NCBI GenBank assembly: GCA_032988165.1
Contig: JANTQF010000063.1
Span: forward strand, 80,193 to 144,192
DNA length: 64,000 nt
Source: Emmonsiellopsis sp. PD_33
Lineage: Eukaryota > Ascomycota > Eurotiomycetes > Onygenales > Ajellomycetaceae
Reading direction: 5' to 3'
In this document: positions 35,902 through 48,500 of the stretch, piece by piece
How positions within the stretch are numbered: the first letter of the stretch is position 1
How the letters are laid out: each line of letters opens with the position of its first letter
Made by a program: the position numbers and the translations under genes
Notes under the pieces: generated by a model
Databases searched by the model: none
Seen by the model: only the letters and a program-made list of their open reading frames with translations
What the model was told of the DNA's origin: nothing

Positions 35902-36571
35902 TGGGATTCGGCTGGAATGGAACGGAACATGATTTTGCGCCTGTTATTCACTATTCTGGAGCGGCTTTGTGTTTATATACCCGATATATTGGAGCGTTTA
36001 TGGTGTGCTTATTTATTGGAAAAGGGACAGAATTTATACGGTTTTATTACGACATAGATTGATATGGTTTATTTGGAACATAAGCTAGTAGAATTTGTAT
36101 TATACGGATCTTTATTTCTTCAGGTCGTGTTTAATCTATTATTTTGCATGCCCATCTAGAGATAAATTATCGGGGTAATGAGCAAAAGTTATCGATCTGC
36201 CTTATTTGAATAGCATAAGGTACATGCATGGGCTGCCGCTCAACAATCAGCCCACCAGATCCTCGCTGACAGGGCTTAAATATCTTATCTGATTTCGCTC
36301 GGCTTGCCGAACCCTGGCAGGCACTTGCCGAACCTTTATTTGACGGCATACAATTTGAGATTCGGGAGTAAACGATTATGAATTAGAACCCAGAAAGAAG
36401 AACACACATAACTTTTATATTGGACATAAGGACACAAAGAAAAATATACCAGAAGAACATCACTACACAATAGGTATTATACAAAACCATAAAACATAAA
36501 TCTTAAACAAGACCAAGAAAAACCACAAGCACCAGTCTAATGAGAACGCAACAAAAAAACGCAAAAGATTT
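35902..36571. other. Convergent intergenic region, PRCC-like/MDN1
   Basis: AT-rich spacer of 670 bases holding the 3' ends of two convergent transcripts. No gene is seen. Confidence 0.5.
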
Positions 36572-39500
36572 TTATCCCGATACATCAACAACTTCAGCAA
36601 ACCATTGTTTCAACGCCAAACTCAAAATAGCCGGTAACTCCTGAACGTCCCGAACCACCAAATAATATGCAAAAGGAAACCCTTCAAGATATCTCTTCAT
36701 TTTCAACTTCATCTCCCCCGTCCCCATCCCATCGGGCTCGAAACTCGCTTGCGTTAGATCAAGGATGGAACTCCCCTTCACGGCATCCACAATGATAAAG
36801 ACGATCATGATCCGCTCTTCTTGGGCTTGACGGACTAGGCGGCGAATGGTCTCGTGGTCCTCGCAGATTCCGTCTGAAATGATTAGCTCAAGCTGCCATA
36901 GATCTCCGCTCCCACTCGATCCAGAACGTTTCATTTTTGCCTCGCGGAAAAGGGCGATCGAATCGGCAATTAGCTTCCGGACGTTGGTGCCCGTCTGCTT
37001 GTAACTGAACTGCTGGAAGATCTGGGTACCAGCTTCGGATGAGAAGGGTTTGCCGAATTCGTGTGCCACGCGGACGTGCTCCTCGTCACCGAAACCGACG
37101 ACGCAGAGGTCGCCGGCTTCAAGCATGCTTAGACTTTTTGCGACTAGAGCGAGGGTTTCGAAGGCGAGCTGGCCGCTACCGCTCTCAAGCATTGACTTGC
37201 TGTCATCAACCGCAAGCATGATCTGGTAGCTCCGTTTCGAAGGGACGGATCGTCGCATCCAGATTTTGTCACGCTTGTATTGAGACGCGATGTAGGGGAT
37301 GATGCGCTTGATGTTGAGCCGTTTGCCGGTTCTGAAATCACCGCGAAGCTTGGTTGCGAGAGTAGGTGCTAGGATTAAGCGAAGTTGTTCGGTCAGAGAG
37401 AGGGAAAGGTCGTGAGTAACTGATTCATAGTGAGACCATAATCGTCGCGCTTCCTCCGGAGATGTCAACGGAGCTAATTCAGAGCTGACGTGAAGGGCAG
37501 ATAGATGGGTGTCCATGTCATCCATTTCTTGGGACTCCTCTGTTTGGCCGTTCTGGTCCGGAGGCAGATTTTCTGTACGGTTATCGCCTGCGACAAAGGA
37601 TCTAGATGCGTTGCTATCGAGCAAACCAGGCTTACGATCTAGCTCCATTTGGTCTTCCAGCGTTTCCTGGGCAGTGGTTTCTTCATTCTCTCCGGCGTCG
37701 GGAAGGAATTCGCTTTCTTCGGGTTTGTTATCAGATTCTACCCCCTTGCTTTGATCTAGGCCCTTGGCCTGCTCGTCGTTTGCTTGACCGAGTGCTTGGG
37801 TGTCGGCGACATCGTCGTCATCTGCGAGATGTTCGAAGTCTGCATCTTCCATGTTGGCGTCCTGATCTTCGCCCTGGGGAGTTTCTTGATTATCCGAAGC
37901 TTCCTTGATTTGACGCTGGCGCCGATGCCACTGTTCGAGGATGTCGCCGAGCTTCTTGAATGCCTGAGTTTGGGAGTCATCGAGACTGCCATTATCTCTT
38001 CCTCCAGATGCATTGTTCGCTTCTTTTCCATCCTCGCCATCGTCCGCATTTCCTGTTTCTGGATTCTGCTCCTCGGTCTGATCCTTAGCCCCATGGTCCT
38101 GGGTTGCCTCACCAGAAGCCCCTTTGTCCTCATTCTGATCTTGGTCAGCACCCAAACCACCAGAAACCTCTTCACTTGGGGCGACATTATCTGGATCTGC
38201 TGCTTTGTCGTCTCTTTCTCCCTCCAACATCCCCTCCTGTTCCTCCTCTTGCGCTGTCTCAGGTTCAGGCTCCCCTTGTTCAGGTTCCCCAGTCTCCTCA
38301 GGGATGAGGTTCTCCTCTTCATTGGCAAGGTCTTCTTCACCCTCCTGTTGTTCTTGTGAGTCGGCGTCTTTGTCGTCGTTAGCCTCCTCTTGAACATCTG
38401 GTTCCCCTTCCCATTTGCTGTCATCTTCATCTGACAGACCATCCATATCATCATCCATATCAGACCCTTCCTTTCCTTCATTCTCCAGACCATCAAGTTC
38501 CATATCTTCGGGTAGGTCAAGAACCGGTTCCTCCTTCGCTTGAGGGTCAGTCACATCCATGTCTTCCCTACCAACGGCCTCTCCTTCATCATCAGGGGGC
38601 TCCGAGCCTTCGTTGTCGCTCTCCTCTCCATCTTTTGTCTCGTCCACTTTCTCGTTCTTTTGTTCGGATGCCGCGGCTTTGTCTTCAGACTGTTCACCCT
38701 TTCCTTCCTCATTCTCCGTATCTTTTTGCTCTTTGTCATTGCTTCCATCCCACATCTTCTCATCAACAGCCGAGTTATCCAGTCCATCAACGCTTCCCGC
38801 TTCCTCATCCATATCCATATCATCCTCTTCCTCCCCTTCAGAACCACTCCCTTCTTCCTCCTTTTCATCCTCAAAATCACTCCTATCCGCTTCAAGATCC
38901 TCCTGATCCATATTGACGGCATCCTCCACATCCTCCTGGTCTTCCTTCTCTCCGTCCATCTTTTGCTTCTCCTGAGCTAGATCAGTGAGATCTTCATCAT
39001 CTTGGACATCTTTGCTAATATCTTCCGCTCCTTCTCCTTCACCAAGTCCAGTTCCGCTTTCCAACTTGTCGGACTTGCCTTGCTCGTTCGAGCTTTCAGA
39101 TGGACTGCAGAAACCTTCGGAAACAACTTGGTTAAAAGATTTTGCCAAGAGATAAGACATTTTGCACATTTCTCGGTGTAATGCCGAGTACCGGTAAAGT
39201 ATATCGGTACAGATTGATTTGTACTGCTCAGCGATCGGTGTAACGACCGAGATCGCGGCAGTAACAATAGCAAGAGCACTAGGTTCCTCTGTGGAAATAT
39301 ATTGGACCTGGGCCAAGACAGAGTTGATGGCACCGACAATGTCCGGCATATGGAGCTCTGCAACTGCTTTCGACATGGCTTGATCTGTTTTTACAAGCCA
39401 TGCTGGATGTTCTGTTGACGAAGGGGCGGTAGCTAGGGAAGCGCTGATTCTCTGTAGGGCAACGAAAATCTTGTCCATCGCGGATAGGAGGGAAGAATCG

Positions 39501-42500
39501 AACTCTTGAACAGAAATGTTTATTTGACCATTGGCGTCCACTATCGCAGAGGTGCTCAATTCTGTCCACGGGAGTATTTGCTCCAAAGCAAAAGTCATCT
39601 CAGGCCTTTCGTTGACCCACCGGAGAATATCGGATCGAATATCTGTGAGTAATGCTCGGGCATTGGCCATATGCTTTTCGTGGGCGGTGGTCGATAAGCC
39701 AGGCGGGAGGGTATCGAGGGCCTCGATCGAACGGAGGAGGGTATTCAGATGGTCTTTCCAAGCATCCAGAGCCTTCAGGACGTCGGATAAATCGGTTTCT
39801 GCAAACTTTCCGTGGACTTGAAGACAAGAGTTGCAGACACCGATAATGGTGGAGAGCCAGCGGATCGAGCCTTGGAGGTCACGGCGGTCAGATACTACAC
39901 CATCATTCCTGCACAAAGAATTGTCACCGAGATTGGATACGGTTTGCATGTCGCCCACCACCGATTCGATCGAGGCGAAGGTATCCAATTTTGAGGACAG
40001 AGTCTCTCTCTGTTTCAATATCCAATGAAGCAAACCTTCGACGGATCCTGCGCTCCGAGCAACTTCAACGTTGCTCAACTCTTCAGAATAATTGCGCGAT
40101 GCAAGCCGGATACGCGGTACCAAATCCAAGAATCGATGGAAGTACGAATCGGCACTCTTTACACTGGCCAAATCACCGGAAACATTGAAGCTGGGGGTAG
40201 TTGAAAGGACCGAAGCGACAGAGCTTTGGCTATTAATGATGTCAGTCCCAACATTGGAACGCACGCCCATGTGGCGAAGATCCTTGAGTTTCTCCGCGTA
40301 GAATCTCCGTTTCTGATTCTTGAGGTGCTGGACTTCGTCCTTGTTGTCTGCAGTAAGTGTCTTTGGCGTCTTGGCCTTGAGTTCGCTTATTGTCTCAATA
40401 ACATCGCGCGTGAAAATGTCAAGCTGATCGCGAGCCGTAAACTCATTGAGAGAGTTTTGGTAGACACGTTGCATGGTCCTAACAGCACCATCGGGGTCCG
40501 TAAATCGGACAGCTCTCTGCTCCCATGACTGGACGTTCTCTCGGCACAGTTCAAGAGCAGTTGAGGAAACAGGTGTTGCTACTGCGAGGCTATAATCGGG
40601 CAATGGCTCCGTTTTATCAGCTAACTCAGATAGCCCTTGGGTCACGAGGTTCTCTGAGGGCTGGCTAAGGAGGCTGCGATACTTTCGGACGACCTTGAAT
40701 AGTTTATGGTGAGAGCGGCGAGCGCTTTCCCGTAGAGCGGTGATATTAGTGTCTTTCCAGCTCGCGAGTTGGATTGCTTGCTGGATGTCACGTTCCAAGG
40801 TTTGCCGGCCATCGCTCAGAGATTTCTCAAATATTGGCACAAATGGGAGGTAGTGCTGGAGGAGGTTGTCCAAGGCAGCTGTCAGTTTGCTCAACGAAGG
40901 GAAATCAGACGAGTACAGCTGCAGGAGCATCCTGAGCTTCTCAACAAGCTGAAGTCTGGACTTGTATTGGCCCATAGCCGTCGAGCAAATAAACTTCTCG
41001 AGGGTGGCAACTAGCCCGGCTGAGTGCTCTTCGAGGGGCTGTCCATCTTCAACAAGCCGCAGAGGTGCTGCAATGATAACGTCGTACGCAACAAACCACC
41101 ACGAGCACGCATCCTCTTCGCACTTCTCCTTTTCAATATCCAACAGGCGAGCCCAAGTCGATAATTCAAGTCGTCGCCAACTGATCAGAAGGGACGTCAA
41201 ATTGTCATAATGTTCAGCGGCGGAATACTCCTTACTTGCCACAAGCTGCCACTCGTAAACGAACGCGTGAAGCTTCTCGACTTTGGTGATAAATTTGGCC
41301 AGAGGCTCCTGATGCCTGAATTGGAAGATCTCTGCACAGCAGGTGATCACGTCCGCAAGGGTTGCATGCTCGGGCCACACCTTCTGGATCTCAGTAAATC
41401 GCAGCCGTGTGGCCTCGACGAGGCTTGCCAGCTTTTTAACCTCTACCAGATTCGGATCCGAATAAAAGTTGTAAGATGTTGGCGACTCGCCAGATTTAAC
41501 TTCATCCAGGAAAAGGATTGCTCCGAGAAGGTGGGATTTCGGATCAGCTGTTGGCAGGTCTGCGGAATTCCTTGACAGTATGGAACCAAGCAGCTGTGTA
41601 GACTCCTTCACTAATTGTTTCAATGTTGATTCCTTGTCATTGACAGTAAAGAAGCCATCGAGCAAACGCGCGAGCTTCAAAGAAACAGTCTTCGATTCAA
41701 ACCGCTGGGCCTTCCCGTTTTCTGCTTCCTCCTCAGCAATGCCGTCATAGGTGGGGAATAGCTGTTGGAACTCTCCGGCATCTGCTTCCTCCTCGTCTTC
41801 AAGTGATCCGCGATACTGATACAGGTTTGACTTCTTAGCCTCGTTACTTTGGTCTGTCTCAAGCTGTTGTTTCCAAAGGCCATAGAAATCCTCGAAGATA
41901 TCACGTAGAATTTGACGATTTGTTGCTATCGAAAGAGTCTCGGGGTTCGTATTCTGGAAAGCTCGCAATACAGATAACCGCTGGATGCCCGTTTCAATTT
42001 TTTCTGAATTGGCTAAACGAGTGGCGCTTGGTCTCAGTTCGGATAGCGAAATTTTACCACTTCCCATTAGTGGAGTCATTTTGCTGATGGTGTGGATAAG
42101 ACTTGATTCAACGTCAGAATTGCCTTTGGTGCATTGAACCAAGTCGATTCCGAGATGTAGTATTTCCAAGAAGCGCACGATAGGAATAACCAAATCATCG
42201 TATGCCTTATAGTTCGTAGTGAGTCGGAGGCATATCTGTTGGATATTCTTCTGTAGCAGCTCGCTTTGATGATCACGTCCATTCACAGAATACTCGGAAG
42301 TCAGCGATTCTTGGAGGGCACGAAGTATCGCGTCGGCGTTTGTGTTCAGCACCGAGTTCAACAGATTGGCAAACTCTCCCTGCAGTTCACCAGACTGGGA
42401 TGGCTGCGGGCGTGTAACTGGAGGCAATGGCGGAGCAGCGCCCAATAGTTCAAGTTCTTCTTGAGCAATTCTGATGCGTAAACTTGATTCTTGCCCAGAA

Positions 42501-45500
42501 AACAACATTTCGTAGGATTTCAAAGCGTCAAGCTTCCTCGCCTTCTCCGACACACGCTGGCTGTATTGTTCACGTTGGACAACCAGGCCAAGCGATGGGT
42601 CGAATGGTCGGTTTGGAACGAAGAGGCGAAGACATGCCATAGCGAATTGAATGCAAGCTGCCCCAAGTTGGAAGTACCTGTCCGTCCCTGTTTCGTTCAC
42701 TCTAGCCAAGGGCGAAAGGATTTTGTTGAAAGTTCTTGAGGCGAACTCATTAAGGTAGTGATTACCTTCTAGCCCATCTTTCAATTTCAACTGCAGTATT
42801 TCCGTATCTGCAGCCTTGGGGCCAGTGAGTGTTTGAAGGTAGACTAAGGCACTGTCAAAAGACGAAGGATCGAGCAAGTCGCGATGGCAGATAACAAGTT
42901 CCCGGATTAAGGTGGACAGTTGCGTTTGAAGAACGGAGAGCTGATCTTGGGCAAGTTCGCGAGCGCTCAAGCACAGTCCCTGTGCGATGATTTCAAGTTC
43001 CGATCCAAGAAGGTTCATCCCTTTCAAAGGCACATTTCCGCTTGATGTTAGTTTCTCGATGAGTGAGAGCGAAATTGATCCGCGTAGGGCGAATGGCCTG
43101 CGCAGGGCATTCTGGAAGCCTGAAAAACGTGATATTTGCGACAGTAGTTTGGGGACAGGATTCTCCAAAATCGAAATGTCATGGGGGCGTGCTGGGCGGG
43201 CTGCAAGGAGCTGCATGGCACCAGAGAGCGATGAAGATACATCGTCGTCGATAAAATCACGATATTGGGACAGTGCTTCAAACTCCGAGGAGAAATAGGG
43301 AGTCGATACTGAGCTGGCATCTAGGACGCGAGACTCAAGATCCTCAATCACCTTCCGAAGATCCTATAATACCATTAGTACACACTTCAAATCCAAGATA
43401 TCGTTCTTTCATACCTGAATTAAACCACTCCCGTCTGCACCCTGGAGAATTGCAGCTTGTGCCTGCAATAACGACTGGCGCATCTGGGTGAGTTGCGAAA
43501 ATGGAAGGGTTGTTTTCAATGTAACCTGGTCGAACCTGGAAGCAACATGTTGTAGATCCATCAATGATTTTAAGTGATCAGGGTCAACAGGCGTAGCCGG
43601 TCTCCAACAATCCCACATTCTCTGCATGCTCTGGCCAGTAGATAGTCCCCAGTTTGCGCGGAAGCTATCCAGAGATTGAGACAGAACCGTGACTAGATCA
43701 AGTTTAACATCCTTGAGGCGAGAATAAAGAGACTGCCCAATTTGCAGGTATGTCTGGAATATCCCCTCGTCAAAATCTTCCACTTGCACGGCACGGAAAA
43801 TGTCCCAGGCCAGGTCCAATATTGAGCTGACTACCCCCGTCACATCAGTGCGTTGGAGCATGTTAGGACTGACGTTTCGAATCGTTTCGCCAATCGCCTG
43901 GATGCAGTTTGAAAGGAACAAGGCAACCGGTTGAGTTGATTCCTTCATAAGCACGGGAATCTTTTTCGACGCCAATGACCTCTCTAGCCTGTTCATTTCC
44001 GAGGGCTTTTTGGTGGAGACGGACTCATTAAGCCGATTAAGGATTTGGTGGATAAACCAGACGCTCATGTTTAGTTCCTGGAGTTTTCCGAGTTGCACCA
44101 CCATTGCTTGCGACTCGGGAACAATACTGGCTACCAAGCGCGGCTCATTAACGAGGGGGTGAAGTGGCTATTGCATTCGTGTTAGTAACCACAATCAAAA
44201 TATGGGCAATATGCGACATACCTCAATTTTCGGATCAAACAATAGAGCTTTTGATCCATCCCCATTCTGGCGCAAGACATCAGTCGCACCACGCGATATC
44301 TCATGGGTCAGAAAGGCATGATAGCGGTCGAAGGTTTGAAGAAGAGTAGATGAAGGAACTTCATTGGTAGCCCATAGATCGATGGAAGTCGTCAAAGACT
44401 GGTGGACGGTATGAAGATCATGAGAGGCCAAGTGATCCAGCGATATTTCGAGGACATCTTTCCCCTCATCTTGAGATACCCCATCATTGGCAACATTGTG
44501 GCTTTGGCGGATGCGGTACATAGAAGATTCCGAGCTATAGACAATTCCCAGGGGCGCAGGAGGAGCCTCAGTAAGCGCAGGCGGAAAGCATATTTCGATC
44601 GCCCGGTTTCTCATTGCTCGCGAGAGCTCGCCATGACGGGGGTCCATAGTCAAGAAAAGACGGAAATTCGGATGTGGCTTGACAACTCTAGCTGATCCAT
44701 CGCCTGTGCGTTGTTCATTGATAATTAAGCATCCGTTTGGTTCCATGAGCGAGTTCAGCCGATCTAAAACGGATGGATTGCAAAGATTTGCGTTGTCCAG
44801 AACAACCCATTGCCCTTTCTGGACGGCTTGGATAAATATACCCTCAGTCCATTCAAAACCGATGATCTTGTTCTTGGCCGACGACTTGATTAGCGAGGTG
44901 CAGCGGTCGTGGAATTCATGGAAGCCCGGGTGTATGTCCCTCGTTGACATATTATGTAGTGCATCGGCAATGATTTCTAGCCGGAGACTACCGTTCTTCA
45001 TCGCTTGGTACAGTTGTACCAGCTCGAAACCCCAGTTCGATTGTTCTAGAGAGGTAAAGGCGTGGACGATCTGATCTTGCAAGAACTGTGACAGCTCATC
45101 CAAAAAGATTAACAAATGGCGGTCATTGTCCACCTGTTCGAATCCACCGATAAGATCCATAGTATCAGTATCTGCATTGAGGGCCAATTCGACCATCTTG
45201 GATCCGCTCAGCGCAGCGAGTTTTCGCAAAATTGCCGTTTTCCCACATCCCGAAGCACCAACGAGGATACTCGGCCACCCTTGTTCGATACACAACAGTA
45301 ATGATTCCATGATCGACAGATCCCTGGGAAGAACCCTCATCTGGGGATCGTTGAAGTTCTGTGTCAGCCGGTTTCGCTGGAGAACTCCAAGGCCGACTTG
45401 GTACTTTGAGGAGCTCAGGTTGTGGAAATAACTTTTCGGATCAGGGGTCGACCCAAATATTCCCGTATATACCGATGAAATGACAGTCCTATCCTCAGGT

Positions 45501-48500
45501 GTTCGAAACCGGTGGCTGATAACAACGTCAAGGAACTGGGATGGCGAAATCCGGATTGGAGTAGACTCGAGAAGCTTGAGCCATCTTGAAATATCTCGCA
45601 AATTTATCTCCCACGGTCCTCCAATAGTTCCCAGGCGGCGTTCGTTAGATATCTTATAATTCAGTTCAGAAACGAAATCCACCAGGTGTTGTATCTCGTC
45701 CTCGGAAGCGAGAGGCGATATCTTTTTACAGATCATCTTCAGATCGTCGTCACTAAAAGAGTCAGCATACACTACAGTAAATCGGTTCACAAACGAGGCA
45801 GGTAGCCCTTTTCTTCCACCGCCCTGATGATGGGGGTTTTGGGCTGCGAATAAGACGAAATCGGGATGTCGCTTGAACGTTTGGTCAAGCTCAGCGACGT
45901 AAACCTGCTGACGGTGATCTAAACAAGAATTTAGGCCTTCCAGAACAGACTGGGAAGCAAGGTTCATCTCGTCCAAAAGAACCCAACCCCCTGATTGCAT
46001 TGCTCGCAGAAACGGTGCGTCACTCCAAGCAAAATTGCCCATGTCGCCTCCTTCAACTGGGACGTCGGATCCAAACAAATCTGTTAGATCAGTCTGGTCG
46101 GAAAGGTTTATTCGAGTGAGAGGCTTTCCGAGGGACTGTGCCAAAGCAGCAACAAGTGTCGTTTTTCCCACGCCAGGGCTCCCCTCGAGCAATATCGGTT
46201 TAGCTGATTGTAAACCGCGAGCAATCCTCAACGAATTTGCAACTGTAGTGGGCGCATCCAAGGCAAACGTTGGATCATGCTCAGAGTCAGCGCCCATTTC
46301 GAGAGCAAAAGGGCCGATTTTCATCTGGTTCCCTTCAACGTAGATAGCGGCTTCCTGGAAGTAGATGGAGACAGCGTCAATGCCGAAAATTGCGCTTAGT
46401 TTCTCTAGACACTTGAGACGGTCGTTTTTTAGGTTTCCTGGGCCGGATGCCAGCATAGCAGAAGGATTAGCGCCAAGGGTATCAATATAGACCAGCGCCG
46501 CTCCATGAACGATCGCAGCGATTGCATCAAGACCCTTGCATTTGTTGACAAAGTCCACCCATGCTAGCAAATCACGAATCGACATAGAACCGGTAGAACT
46601 GTTCTGGAATGTCTCCTTAAACCATTTCGCAAATGCCAACATCGACTTAGGTGCTTCTGCAACCGGCGTTGTGAGTTTTGCTGACAAAATTGGGAGGATA
46701 TCTTCGGCTTCGGAAAGTTGAGGTACCCAGATTTCGGTAAGACGATTCCTGAGGGCTGCAGACAACTCCCTTTTTCCGTAGTCTCCTCCTGGGTTCATCG
46801 TTGCTAAGAACTGGAAGCCATCTTTTGCAACCACCAAAGAGTCAATTGGGCCCTTTTCGGCGAGCAGTAAGGATCTATGGGGCTCAAGAACGCTGTTCAG
46901 CCGTTCCAAAACAGAGTCATCTGCGAGCGAAACTTCATCCAGTAGGAAATGCTGTCCAGCTTCCATTGCAGAGATAAGACTGCCGTTAGACCACTCGAAT
47001 AGAGCCTTTGCTCTCACCATATTTTCTCGGATGCGGCTCACTAGTTGCGGCTCGCACGTGTCCAATGCATCCGTGCTCAAGGTAGAAAAAGCACGGGTCA
47101 GGTCGTCAACGGAACTATCTCCACTGCCTTCGAATCCATCGACAGATTTCAATAGTGAAGATAAATCCGCTAGAAGTTGTCCCTCGATCGCGGACCTATT
47201 TCGTAAAGGCCTCTGGGCGCCAATGATGTCTCCTGTCTCGAGGTTTACGTGAGCATTAATGGTAAAAAGTTCCTTTCCGTATATTTCAGCGACAGCTTGA
47301 CAAAGTTGTGTTTTCCCGCATCCCGTTTCTCCAACAAGTAGAACCGGCTCATTGTTTTCAATAGCCTGGGATACGAGTACGAACAGCCTCCTCATAGCCT
47401 GAGTCCAGATTATGCCGGTCGGAGCAGTCGCTGAAAGTTGCTGAAGCCGTGTATCTAAGCTGTGGGAACTATACAAAGCAGCCTCGTCAAGTTTCACTTT
47501 CATGACCTCCTCGATAACCTGCTTGACGGCGGCCCTTTCCTGCGGATTTCTCACACGTTCTGCTAAAAGCATGAAACCATTGATAGCTAGCTGTTCACGA
47601 TCATCGGCGCGCCGAAGGGCCCACCGGAAAAGATCACGCAATGTAGCAAAGCTGTTCCGTTGTTCGAAAAGCCGGCTTGACTGGCGTAAAAGAGAAAGCT
47701 TTCGGTAAACAGCGACAATCCTTGCGCAGAATGAGGGAGCAATCTGGGACCGCTCTTTCAAAATGAATTCAAGTTCGTCTTCGGGGATATCATCGAAGTG
47801 AAGTTCGAGGAATCGGTTTCGGAATGCACGAGAAAGGACCTTCCGTCCACCATAGAGCCCAGCAGGATTCTGGGTAGCGAAGAGCATGAAATTCGGGTGA
47901 GGATGCACGACCTCCTGGGATTCGGGGATAAATAGTTCTCTGTTGTCGTCAAGCAAACGGTTAAGGGCCTCTAGAACATCAGTTGGCGCCAAGTTAAGTT
48001 CATCCAGCACAATCCAATATCCATTCCTCAGGGCCTCGACCAATATTCCTTCCTGATATCGCAAACTGCCATCTTCGCCAGACACGTATGAACCCAAATA
48101 CTCCTGAAGGTCAGTGTGTTCGTGGTTGTTAATTCTCACGAACCTGTTGCCCGAAATTTTTGCGAGATATTCGACCATGCTAGTTTTTCCTGAGGAGGTA
48201 GGGCCCTGGAGCAGTATCGGGAATCGACGTGTAGAACTAGCTCTCACCAAGTTCATTAAATTTCTTTCGATGAATGGCGTGATAATGTAATGCGGTTGTG
48301 ATTCCACTGGGAAAGCTCCTTGTCGCATCCAGTAATGCTTGAATTGGACATAGGCAGCTCCATCTTCAGGTGGTCGAGGGGTTTGTGCTAATATTGATCG
48401 GGAGTTCCTGACGTTCCCAAAAATATGCTTATCGAGAAGAGGGATGACTTGAAGTTCAGAGTCTTTGCTCAGGAGGGTCAAAAAACTCATGCAAAATCCC

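Noticed and set aside
37500..39000. Several long frames on both strands (for example 37756-38520 and 38540-38980)
   Set aside because: They are out-of-frame and antisense readings of the Asp/Glu-rich tract of midasin, whose biased codons leave other frames open.
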